This document shows, one piece after another, positions 7,886-15,972 of a stretch of 34,175 bases of DNA. The position numbers and the translations under genes are program-made. Every line of letters begins with the position of its first letter. Position 1 is the stretch's first letter. The stretch covers positions 1 to 34,175 of the forward strand of contig CAYMKI010000019.1 in assembly GCA_964390695.1 (NCBI GenBank), given 5' to 3'. Origin of the DNA: CAWACC01 sp964390695 (GTDB lineage Bacteria; Chlamydiota; Chlamydiia; Chlamydiales; Parachlamydiaceae). A model generated the notes under the pieces. That model was not told the origin of the DNA, did not search any database, and saw only the letters and a list, made by a program, of their open reading frames with translations.

Positions 7886-7995
7886 TGAAGTACTCGAAAG
7901 CCATTTTCTGCTGCCTTCTGCTCAATTGCAGAAACGACCTCATCAAACGATTTGTCTGTTGTGACTGTAGAATAAATATGACAGGCTGCATACCG
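7441..7995 (-). pseudogene. Chimeric fragment: DUF302 start fused to oxidase tail
   Basis: One open frame of 184 codons without a clear start. The first part reads AACHIYSTVTTDKSFDEVVS, then AIEQKAAENGFRVLHI, the typical opening of a DUF302 domain. From about 7883 it continues as EMGGMFTIFKVRDNLTSYAD and a Met/His-rich tail (many DM, HGM, QHDM pairs) ending SNQTEGH. This second part is homologous to the last ~130 residues of the multicopper oxidase at 10514-12157. The homology starts abruptly, at DNA level too, so this looks like a recombination joint left by a tandem duplication with deletion. An ATG at 7875 could make a 144-residue soluble Met/His-rich peptide that still binds copper. Confidence 0.7.
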
Positions 7996-8210
7996 CTAAT
8001 TTCCGAAGAAAGAACATCAACATCTTTATCATTTATCAATATCGTTGGGGATGAGTACTTCATGACGTAATGTGGGCTTTTTTGATCTGATCGATTCCAT
8101 TCAATCCAATGATGCTTTAAATTTAATTCAAGAAAAACCTTGCCCAACATTTTTCTGATCTTTGAAACATTGGGACAATCGAAATCATAAATAAGTTCAA
8201 CCTTTAGCAT
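7845..8210 (-). pseudogene. Thioredoxin-fold protein, C-terminus frameshifted
   Basis: Residues 1-75 look like a thioredoxin-fold protein of the kind found in mercury/arsenic loci: MLKVELIYDFDCPNVSKIRK with a single Cys-Pro, then WIEWNRSDQKSPHYV and the cis-Pro segment SSPTILINDKDVD. After EISGMQ the frame turns into an unlikely sequence rich in Q, R and L. The neighbouring frame supplies AACHIYS, the expected end of such domains, which points to a 1-nt loss near 7991. A GAGG site lies 9 nt before the ATG. It starts 15 nt after the glucan phosphorylase stop, on the same strand. The intact protein would be a redox or metal-thiol factor. As it stands it is probably non-functional beyond residue 75. 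Confidence 0.6.
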
Positions 8211-8225
8211 GTTTCATTACCTCGG

Positions 8226-9912
8226 TTATCGAAAATACGCTTTTGTGACATATTGCTGGATCATTCGCTGAGTATTGAAAAATGACCCATTCAATGAAAT
8301 ACAATGACGCATGATATCAATAAATCGATCACGATCGTAAAAAGTTGGGATAACAACGTTTTCTAATTTCTCATAAAGAAAATTTGCATCGGATCTATCT
8401 GTATTTGCAGTCTCGTCTGTTTGTTTTTCCCCAATTGTCCATCCCGTTATTCCTTCGATACAACCTTCAACCCACCAACCATCTCGTATGCTTAGCATAG
8501 GTATCCCATTTAAAGCTGCTTTCATCCCACTCGTTCCAGAGGCTTCCATAGGTGTTTGTGGTGTATTTAACCAAACATCCACCCCTGAAATCATTTTCTG
8601 AGCTATTTCAATATCATAGTTCTCAAGATACACAACCTTAATCAAATTCTTTAACTGTTCTTTGGCTTGAAAAATATATTTAATGACATCTTTCCCTGGC
8701 TGATCTTGAGGATGCGCCTTTCCTGCATAAATGACTTGAATGGGTCCAGCTTTATGCACTAATTCTTTAAGTCTATTTATATCATGGAAGAGAAGACCTC
8801 CTCTTTTGTATGTAGCCGAACGTCTTGCAAAACCTATCGTTAAAATATTAAAGTCCATTCCCGTATTTGTTATCCGATTTACATATTCAATAAGCCTTTT
8901 TTTCTCGGTAAAATGTGCGTCCCAAATTTCAGCATTTGGAATGCTAAGAGCGGATCTCAAACTGAAATTGTCTTCTTGCCAACCAGGAATATGACGATCA
9001 TATAATTTCTGAAAAGAAGGTGAAACCCATGTCGGGGCATAAACGCCATTTGTGATTGAATCAATCGTGTATTTAGCAAACATGAGACGGGAAATTTCCC
9101 CATGTCTCTTCGCTACTCCATTCACATAATGACTGAGGTTCAGTGCCAAATAGGTCATATTTAAAATGCCCTCACAACAAAAAACCTCTTTCATGCTGAA
9201 AATTTCCTTACGTTGAAGAACTTTGCCAACCATATCCAATGGGAATTTGTCATGGCCTGCAGCAACTGGCGTATGTGTGGTTAAAAATACACTGCTTTCT
9301 AACAAGCTCAACTTCTTCATGAGTAAACTGATTTTTATTTGCTCTTTGTGCTGCTTCATCTAGAAGTTCGAGCGTTAGAAGACTTGCATGTCCTTCATTC
9401 ATATGAAATCGTCTAATTTGATCATAACCGAGAGACCGAAGCATCCTGACACCACCAATTCCCAGTACGATCTCTTGGCAAAGTCGATAATATTGATCAC
9501 CTCCATAGAGAAAATGATTTAAGGTTCTATCCCACTCACTGTTCTCGGGCAAATCAGTATCCAATAAATAGACAGGAATACTATTGCCTTCTTTGCTCTG
9601 AATGTTATATTGCCAAGCTCTTACTTGGATTTTTCTTCCTTCGATGCTCACCTCTATACGATTAGGCAGTTCTTGTAAGAAGTCTGGTGCAATCCATTCT
9701 GCTGGAAGTTCGCTTTGCATTCCTTCAGAATTTAGCTTTTGATAGAAATACCCTTTCCGATAAAGGAGAGTGATCGCAGCCAGCGGGAGTTTTAGATCAG
9801 CAGCAGAACGCAGCATGTCACCAGCTAAAATTCCCAAACCTCCACTATACGTGGGAATCCCTTCTTCAAGAGCAATTTCCATTGAGAAATAGGCTATGGT
9901 TTCACTATCCAT
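8226..9912 (-). pseudogene. glgP: Short-type alpha-glucan (glycogen) phosphorylase, frameshifted
   Basis: Two overlapping frames make one GT35 alpha-glucan phosphorylase of about 561 residues. Part 1 starts MDSETIAYFSMEIALEEGIP (ATG 9912, AGGA 7 nt upstream), includes YSGGLGILAGD and MNEGHASLLTLELL, and runs to VRKQCIF. Part 2 resumes with TTHTPVAAGHDKF and ends DRDRFIDIMRHCISLNGSFF...QQYVTKAYF. The pyridoxal-phosphate segment EASGTSGMKAALNG and the short family ending are intact. One surplus base in the TTAAAAA run at 9281-9287 breaks the frame. The enzyme would release glucose-1-phosphate from glycogen. It lies 15 nt after a DUF2231-like gene inside the copper operon. Options: true pseudogene, slippage at the A5 tract, or sequencing error. 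Confidence 0.85.
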
Positions 9913-9926
9913 GATATTCCTAAGTG

Positions 9927-10511
9927 TTAAAGAGGAGGATGCATGTGGTATGGCCCAAATGTCATCCCTCCTCCTAAAAATCCAGTGACATTCACCAGCA
10001 AAAATAAAAGAACAAGACATATGTAATAGAATTTACTTATTCCCCACCGCTCGCGAATAAATACCACAAATATTGCGAAAATAGCTGTTGCAAATCCAAG
10101 CCACATATGCCACCAAACAAAGTCAGCTAATATTCCAGTATACGTAGCTGTATAACTATAAGTCAGTCCAAGAAGTGCTGTGGGAACCGCCAAAATAGCT
10201 GCTGCAATCAACATAAAACGCGAGGCATAGTCAAAAATTGGGCTTGAGTACCAACTAAAAAGCAGCTCAGAAATAACTGTCATAGCAATTAAAGCAATGG
10301 GGAAATGTAGAAAAATTAAATGAAAGCTACCGATCCATTGTATCCAACTTTGGGGTCTGCCTTCATGCTGCTCGGCTGCTGGTGGGCTTTGTATTGTTTG
10401 AACGCTTTCTTGCATTGGTTTATTTTCATCCATTTCCTTATGGCCTTCGTGACCAAAAAGAAAGGCAAAGCTCAGCAAACATAATAAACTTAAAATAAAA
10501 ATTTTATTCAT
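9927..10511 (-). CDS. DUF2231-like four-TM membrane protein, copy 1
   Basis: A 194-residue membrane protein: signal segment (LLSFAFLFGHEGH), His/Met/Glu-rich periplasmic stretch (about 20-52), then four helices, the first with FHLIFLHFPIALI. His recur at the membrane face (VWWHMWLG) and in the C-terminal GPYHMHPPL. It resembles DUF2231 proteins. It starts 2 nt after the multicopper oxidase stop, so translation is coupled to it, and the same oxidase-tail/DUF2231 order is repeated at 6835-7875. A membrane partner that takes electrons or copper from the oxidase would fit, but there is no direct evidence. This copy looks intact and is the likely ancestor of copy 2. Confidence 0.82.
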   Translation of the reverse strand: MNKIFILSLLCLLSFAFLFGHEGHKEMDENKPMQESVQTIQSPPAAEQHEGRPQSWIQWIGSFHLIFLHFPIALIAMTVISELLFSWYSSPIFDYASRFMLIAAAILAVPTALLGLTYSYTATYTGILADFVWWHMWLGFATAIFAIFVVFIRERWGISKFYYICLVLLFLLVNVTGFLGGGMTFGPYHMHPPL

Positions 10512-10513
10512 TA

Positions 10514-12157
10514 TTAATGCCCCATGTGCTGCATTTGATTTGTTTCCTTTGTATTGGACATATCATGCGACATGCCTTTCATACTACCCGCCCCATGTTG
10601 CATATGTCCACCCATGCTGTCTTCGGGTTTACTCTGCATCCAATTCATATTTTCTTGACCATGGCGTTCTTTTTGATCCTCTTCTTGACTAAACCAGCTA
10701 ACAGTGTTTATATTGTGAGGTCTCTGTGGCATATCCCCATGTCCCATTCCATTCATATCGTGTTGCATATCGCTCATATTAACAGCTTCCGCAACTGTAC
10801 CAGGAGGATGCTGATACCAACCTGGATCAGCATAGCTAGTTAAATTATCCCTTACTTTGAAAATGGTAAACATACCACCCATTTCAATTACACCAAATGG
10901 GCCCGGGCCAGGACTACCAATTGGCGAGAGGTTTGGAGGATATTTCATTTCAAATCCCATATCCATCATTTCGCTGGTTCCATACATCTCAAACATATCG
11001 CTCATCCCGTTGATATTCATTAGTCCCATGAAATCGGGAAAAAATTGTTTAATTCTCTCTTCAATCCCTTGTTTTTTTATCCCTGTTAAATTTGGAAGAT
11101 CATGTTGCATTTGATTCATGACATGATGGGATTTATGGCAATGCAGAGCCCAATCCCCTGGGTTATCTGCAATGAATTCAATATCTCTTGTTTCGCCAGG
11201 AGCTACAAGCACTGTCACTTCGCTTGATTGAGCGGCAGGTGGAAGCCTTTTGCCTCCTTTTCTCGTCACTAAGAATTCATGGCCGTGAATATGAATTGGA
11301 TGGGTACTCATCATGACATTTCCGAAACGAATGCGTACGCGATCACCTGTTTTGACAACTAATGACTCAGTCGTGGGGTATAGGACGCTATTGAAAGTAA
11401 ATAAATTAAAGTCGAGCATTTCAAATGGAATGGGTGTTTTAGCTCCCATAGGAACTCGCCATTCATGTAAGAAGATTGCAAAGTCACGATCAATTGGTGG
11501 ATCATCACCATCACGTGGATGGATAATGAAAAAACCTTCCATGCCAAGTCCAATTTGTACCATTTCATCCGAATGAGAGTGATACATGAATGTCCCATTT
11601 TGTTTGAGAGTAAATTCATATTTGAACGTCTCACCTGGTGGGATAGCTCTTTGATTCAAACCCGCTACACCATCCATCCCATTAGGTAAAATAATTCCAT
11701 GCCAGTGAACGGATGTTGGTTCATTTAGTTTATTGGTTACAAGAATTCTGACCCGATCCCCTTCAATAGCTTCTATCGTGGGACCTGGACTTGATCCATT
11801 ATAGCCCCAACAATTGACCCAAAAACCTGGAGCAAATTCTCTGCGGATTGGCTCAGCGATAAGATGAAAGACCTTTACATCGCCATCCATTTTCCAGGGA
11901 AGAGAGCCCACATTTGGAGTGATAACAGAAGGATATTTTTTTGATTGGTCTTCGCTTTTGGCACCCTCTCGGTGGTTCCGATCATTTTTTCTGTCTTGCT
12001 CCCTTTGATTTTGTTGCATCATTTGCTTATGACCTTGCATAGGCATATCCTGCATGGAGTGGTCTTTTGGCATATTCATCTGGTCATGCATAGAGTGATT
12101 TTGACCACTTAGAGAACAGGTAAAGAGAATGCTCAATAGAGTAAGATTTTTTTTCAT
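10514..12157 (-). CDS. Two-domain multicopper oxidase with Met/His-rich arms
   Basis: A 547-residue secreted copper oxidase. It has a signal peptide, a Met/His-rich arm (about 20-60), then the copper motifs SVHWHGI (about 149-155), MYHSHSDEM (192-200), HPIHIHGHEF (286-295) and HCHKSHHVMNQM (339-350). Only about 90 residues separate the second and third motifs, so this is a two-domain (laccase-like) oxidase rather than the three-domain PcoA/CopA type. A 195-residue tail follows, rich in Met and His (NMSDMQHDMNGMGHGDM). The likely role is oxidising periplasmic Cu(I) to the less toxic Cu(II). A TTG six codons upstream is in frame, but GGAGGAG lies 7 nt before the ATG at 12157. That ATG overlaps the upstream efflux gene stop as ATGA, so the two are translationally coupled. 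Confidence 0.9.
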   Translation of the reverse strand: MKKNLTLLSILFTCSLSGQNHSMHDQMNMPKDHSMQDMPMQGHKQMMQQNQREQDRKNDRNHREGAKSEDQSKKYPSVITPNVGSLPWKMDGDVKVFHLIAEPIRREFAPGFWVNCWGYNGSSPGPTIEAIEGDRVRILVTNKLNEPTSVHWHGIILPNGMDGVAGLNQRAIPPGETFKYEFTLKQNGTFMYHSHSDEMVQIGLGMEGFFIIHPRDGDDPPIDRDFAIFLHEWRVPMGAKTPIPFEMLDFNLFTFNSVLYPTTESLVVKTGDRVRIRFGNVMMSTHPIHIHGHEFLVTRKGGKRLPPAAQSSEVTVLVAPGETRDIEFIADNPGDWALHCHKSHHVMNQMQHDLPNLTGIKKQGIEERIKQFFPDFMGLMNINGMSDMFEMYGTSEMMDMGFEMKYPPNLSPIGSPGPGPFGVIEMGGMFTIFKVRDNLTSYADPGWYQHPPGTVAEAVNMSDMQHDMNGMGHGDMPQRPHNINTVSWFSQEEDQKERHGQENMNWMQSKPEDSMGGHMQHGAGSMKGMSHDMSNTKETNQMQHMGH

Positions 12158-13545
12158 TGTTCGACTCCTCCGCAATCAATTTCTTGTAGTAGCAATCGAA
12201 ATAAATAACCTCCTAAAGCATGATCAAGCTGTACGCGTGATATCCAATAATCTCTGAGACTTGCTAGATAGTTGCGATAGGTTTCAGTTTCTCGTCGTTT
12301 ATTGAATAAAAGACGATCAACGCCAAGACCCATGACATTATATAGCTTTTCTGAAGAATCAATGATCCTGTTTTGTAAAGGAATAATCCCTGCTCGATAC
12401 TTATTGATCATTTTTAAATCCTTCATCAAGAGTTTATGAGCTTCTCTTACCTCCGAAAGCACTCGAATTTCTAATGCAGCTAAGCGATCTTGAGCTTGTC
12501 TAAGCTCTGCAAAAAGACGCATACGAGCTGCTTGACCATAATTAAAGATGGGGATTTCTCCAACAAATCCAGGCCCTATCTGATTTAGACCTTCAGATTC
12601 GCGCTCGCCAGCTAAGCCTAATTGTAAATTAGTATAAGTCCACCACTCTTTTAGTCCCAACATGCGGCTGAAACGAAGTATCTCGAAACGTGCGACTTGC
12701 AGATCTATCCTTTCCTGAAGAGCCATGGATTCTAACTGACAGAGATCAAATCCTTGGTAATCCACTTCTTCTGGTAATTGTTCTGGAAATGTAAGGCAGA
12801 TATCTTCACTAAACCCAAGCAACCTATTGAGCTTTTCTCGCAATCGAATAATTTCTTCTTGTGATTGGGTGATCTGCAAATCGGCTTCTAAGAAGATGGC
12901 TTGAATTTCTTCTAAATCAAGCTTATAGATGTTGCCTACATGATGTTGTCTTAAGGAGATTTCGCTTTGAATGCTTGCCAATTCAGCAATTGATTGAGTG
13001 TATTTTAGCATTTGTTGTTCAGCGACTAATGCATAGTAGGTCTGCCTGACTTCAAAAGCTAAATCTAAAATTGCATTTGCCACTCTAAGCTTTGCTTGCT
13101 CAAGCTCAGTTGAAGCTAATTTCGTTCGCAAGGGAATGAGGAAAATATCTAAGAAAGTCGCCGTGATAAGATATTCAATATTAGTCACGAGCTTTTTTTC
13201 ATGAGGATAACGCACTTCTACCGAAAATACGGGATTAGTGAAAAGTCCAGCTTCGATTAGGTCTGCCTGAGCAATACCGATTTCTTCAAAAGTAGCTTGA
13301 ACTTCAGGATTATTCAGAAGTGCAATCTGAACAGCGGATTCAATGCTAATGGGCTGAGAGGCTAAATCTTGAATATAACAATTTATTCGAGGATCTTCGT
13401 AACAAATATTATTCCACTGAACTTCTTTTCCAATCCGTTCTTGTACAATGCCTGCCACCTGTTCCTCGCTTCCTTGTGGTACACGAGCGCAGCTGGAAAT
13501 AAAAAGAGATAGTGTTGTTATTCCGATTACTTGTAATTTAATCAT
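12154..13545 (-). CDS. TolC/CusC-family outer-membrane factor lipoprotein
   Basis: A 463-residue outer-membrane efflux protein. The signal ends in the lipobox FISSC (Cys19). SIESAVQIALLNNPEVQAT opens the first long helix, EAGLFTNPVFSVEVRYP is the first strand region, and the second half repeats the pattern (ESMALQERIDLQVARFE...LQLGLAGERE...GEIPIFNYGQAARMR). That is the typical duplicated OEP domain. It would form the trimeric exit duct for a tripartite pump or carry oxidase substrates. It differs clearly from the cusC-like gene at 23043-24347 and from the truncated factor at 6042. AAGGAG lies 4-6 nt before ATG 13545; an upstream ATG at 13569 overlaps the phosphoketolase end and is less likely. 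It ends with an ATGA overlap into the oxidase gene. Confidence 0.88.
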   Translation of the reverse strand: MIKLQVIGITTLSLFISSCARVPQGSEEQVAGIVQERIGKEVQWNNICYEDPRINCYIQDLASQPISIESAVQIALLNNPEVQATFEEIGIAQADLIEAGLFTNPVFSVEVRYPHEKKLVTNIEYLITATFLDIFLIPLRTKLASTELEQAKLRVANAILDLAFEVRQTYYALVAEQQMLKYTQSIAELASIQSEISLRQHHVGNIYKLDLEEIQAIFLEADLQITQSQEEIIRLREKLNRLLGFSEDICLTFPEQLPEEVDYQGFDLCQLESMALQERIDLQVARFEILRFSRMLGLKEWWTYTNLQLGLAGERESEGLNQIGPGFVGEIPIFNYGQAARMRLFAELRQAQDRLAALEIRVLSEVREAHKLLMKDLKMINKYRAGIIPLQNRIIDSSEKLYNVMGLGVDRLLFNKRRETETYRNYLASLRDYWISRVQLDHALGGYLFRLLLQEIDCGGVEQ

Positions 13546-13556
13546 TAATCTCTCCT

Positions 13557-15965
13557 TCAATAAGGCCATTTCCAGTCGCGAATCTCAGGAAGATCGTCGC
13601 CAAACTGTTGAATGTAATTTTTGTGTTCTAATAGTTTGCTTTCCGCCATTTCTCTCATGTAAGCGCTGACCTTTGCAAAGCGCGGGACCCTTTCTATTGT
13701 ATCGATAAATAAATGAAAGCGATCGAGATCATTGAGTACGACCATGTCAAAAGGTGTAGTCGTTGTGCCTTCTTCTTTATATCCTCTAACATGAAGATTT
13801 TTATGATTGGCTCTTTTGTATGTTAGGCGATGGATGAGCCAGGGATAGCCATGAAAAGCAAAAATAATCGGTTTGTCAGTTGTAAATAATTCATCAAATT
13901 CTTGATCTGAAAGACCATGCGGATGTTCACTTTTTGGTTGGAGAACCATCAAATCGATGACGTTGATAAATCGGATTTTTAAATCGGGAACATGTCGTCT
14001 AAGCAAATCAACAGCTGCGAGGGTTTCCATGGTTGGAATATCGCCAGCACAAGCCATGACAACATCAGGTTCACTGTCGAAGTCATTGCTTGCCCATTTC
14101 CATATTCCGATGCCTTTTGAACAATATTGAACGGCTTCATCAATAGTAAGGTATTGAAGAGCCGGCTGTTTTCCAGCAATGATCACGTTGACATAATTAC
14201 GGCTTTTGAGGCAGTGATCAGTCACGGAAAGCAATGAGTTTGTATCTGGAGGCAAATAAATTCGAATGACCTCTGCCTTTTTGTTTACAACGTGATCGAT
14301 AAAACCAGGATCTTGATGGGAAAATCCATTATGATCTTGGCGCCATACATGTGAGGTTAAAAGATAGTTTAATGAAGCAATTGGACGGCGCCAGGGAATA
14401 TGCCGCGTCGTTTTTAACCATTTAGCATGTTGATTGAACATGGAATCGATGATATGGATAAATGCTTCATAGCAGGAAAAGAATCCATGCCTGCCGGTCA
14501 AAAGATAACCTTCAAGCCATCCCTGGCACATATGCTCGCTCAAGACCTCCATCACTCTCCCATCTGGTGAAAGATAATCATCATCACTCGAATAAATTTT
14601 CCCATCAAAAGTGCGCCCTGTAACTTCGAAGAGTGCATCTAGTCGATTAGAAGCTGTTTCGTCTGGTCCCATCACACGAAAATTTCTGTTATCGGCATTG
14701 AGTTTCATGATGTCGCGCAAGAAACGGCCTAAAATACGAGTGGCTTCACCCTCAGCAATTCCTGGTTTTGATATCGAAATCGCGTAGTCTTGAAAATTTG
14801 GCATACGCAGGTCTTTTAATAAAATACCTCCATTAGCATGGGGATTTGCTCCCATCCTGCGATTGTCTTTTGGAGCTAACTCTGCAAGTTCAGATTTGAA
14901 CTTCCCCTCTTCATCAAAAAGCTCTCCTGGACGATAGCTTTTCATCCACTCTTCCAGAATTTTCAAATGCCCTGTATTTGTAGCAAAGTCAGTAAATGGA
15001 ACTTGATGTGAGCGCCAAGAGCCCTCCACTTGCTTGCCGTCAATTTCTTTTGGACCAGTCCAACCTTTAGGAGTTTGCAAAATAATCATAGGCCAGCGAG
15101 GTCTTGTGCTTACACTTTTTGTACGTGCATGCTGCTGAATTTCTTTGATTTCAGCAAATACGATATCTAATGTTGCTGCCATCAATTCGTGCATTTTTTC
15201 GGGATCTGATCCGGCAACAAAATAGGGATGGTATCCATAGCCTTTAAATAGATCTTCTAATTCGTCTCGATCGATACGAGCAAGGATCGTTGGATTGGCA
15301 ATCTTAAATCCGTTGAGATGGAGAATCGGAAGTACAGCTCCATCATGGATGGGATTGATGAATTTATTCGAATGCCAACTTGCTGCCATGGGACCTGTTT
15401 CAGCTTCCCCATCTCCTACAACACAGCAAGCGATAAGATTCGGATTGTCGAATACAGCTCCATAAGCATGAGTAATCGCATATCCGAGCTCGCCTCCTTC
15501 ATTAATTGATCCAGGTGTTTCTGGCGCTACATGGCTTGGGATTCCGCCTGGAAACGAAAACTGCTTAAAAAGTTTGTTCATTCCCTCTGCATCCTGCGAA
15601 ATATTCGGATAATATTCGGTATAAGTTCCTTCTAAGTAGACATTAGCAACAACACCTGGACCCCCATGTCCTGGACCCGCTAAAAAGATCATATCAAGAT
15701 CTTGAGCTTTGATTATACGGTTGAGATGAGCATAAATAAAATTTAAGCCCGGCGTTGTTCCCCAGTGTCCCAACAGTCTTCTCTTAACGTGCTGCAGGGT
15801 AAGCGGCTCTTTGAGCAACGGATTATCAAGCAGAAAAATCTGCCCTACAGAAAGATAGTTTGCAGCTCTCCAATAAGCATCGATCTTTTTTAGCTCTTCT
15901 GCATTGAGAGGTTGATTGAGTTCTTCTAGATGCAAAGTGGATTCTAAGTTTGTTAGCTGTTCCAT
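13557..15965 (-). CDS. xfp: Xylulose-5-P/fructose-6-P phosphoketolase
   Basis: An 802-residue thiamine-diphosphate enzyme of full family length. It splits xylulose-5-phosphate (or fructose-6-phosphate) with phosphate into acetyl-phosphate plus glyceraldehyde-3-phosphate (or erythrose-4-phosphate). Visible signatures: GHWGTTPGLNFIYAHLNR (67-84), AGPGHGGP (96-103), the TPP-binding GDGEAETGP (184-192) with Asn200, and the C-terminal PYP-like parts (QDHNGFSHQDPGFIDH). It lies 7 nt after the Ca-type ATPase and 12 nt before the outer-membrane factor, so it belongs to the copper transcript. Acetyl-phosphate can yield ATP via acetate kinase, but no acetate kinase gene is in the window. Its supply of energy or of pentose drain during metal stress is inference. 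Confidence 0.95.
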   Translation of the reverse strand: MEQLTNLESTLHLEELNQPLNAEELKKIDAYWRAANYLSVGQIFLLDNPLLKEPLTLQHVKRRLLGHWGTTPGLNFIYAHLNRIIKAQDLDMIFLAGPGHGGPGVVANVYLEGTYTEYYPNISQDAEGMNKLFKQFSFPGGIPSHVAPETPGSINEGGELGYAITHAYGAVFDNPNLIACCVVGDGEAETGPMAASWHSNKFINPIHDGAVLPILHLNGFKIANPTILARIDRDELEDLFKGYGYHPYFVAGSDPEKMHELMAATLDIVFAEIKEIQQHARTKSVSTRPRWPMIILQTPKGWTGPKEIDGKQVEGSWRSHQVPFTDFATNTGHLKILEEWMKSYRPGELFDEEGKFKSELAELAPKDNRRMGANPHANGGILLKDLRMPNFQDYAISISKPGIAEGEATRILGRFLRDIMKLNADNRNFRVMGPDETASNRLDALFEVTGRTFDGKIYSSDDDYLSPDGRVMEVLSEHMCQGWLEGYLLTGRHGFFSCYEAFIHIIDSMFNQHAKWLKTTRHIPWRRPIASLNYLLTSHVWRQDHNGFSHQDPGFIDHVVNKKAEVIRIYLPPDTNSLLSVTDHCLKSRNYVNVIIAGKQPALQYLTIDEAVQYCSKGIGIWKWASNDFDSEPDVVMACAGDIPTMETLAAVDLLRRHVPDLKIRFINVIDLMVLQPKSEHPHGLSDQEFDELFTTDKPIIFAFHGYPWLIHRLTYKRANHKNLHVRGYKEEGTTTTPFDMVVLNDLDRFHLFIDTIERVPRFAKVSAYMREMAESKLLEHKNYIQQFGDDLPEIRDWKWPY

Positions 15966-15972
15966 ATCACCG

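Noticed and set aside
9913..10020. N-terminal extension of glycogen phosphorylase
   Set aside because: It again reads the end of the DUF2231-like gene in another frame; the family start MDSETIAYFSMEIA lies at 9912 with its own ribosome site.
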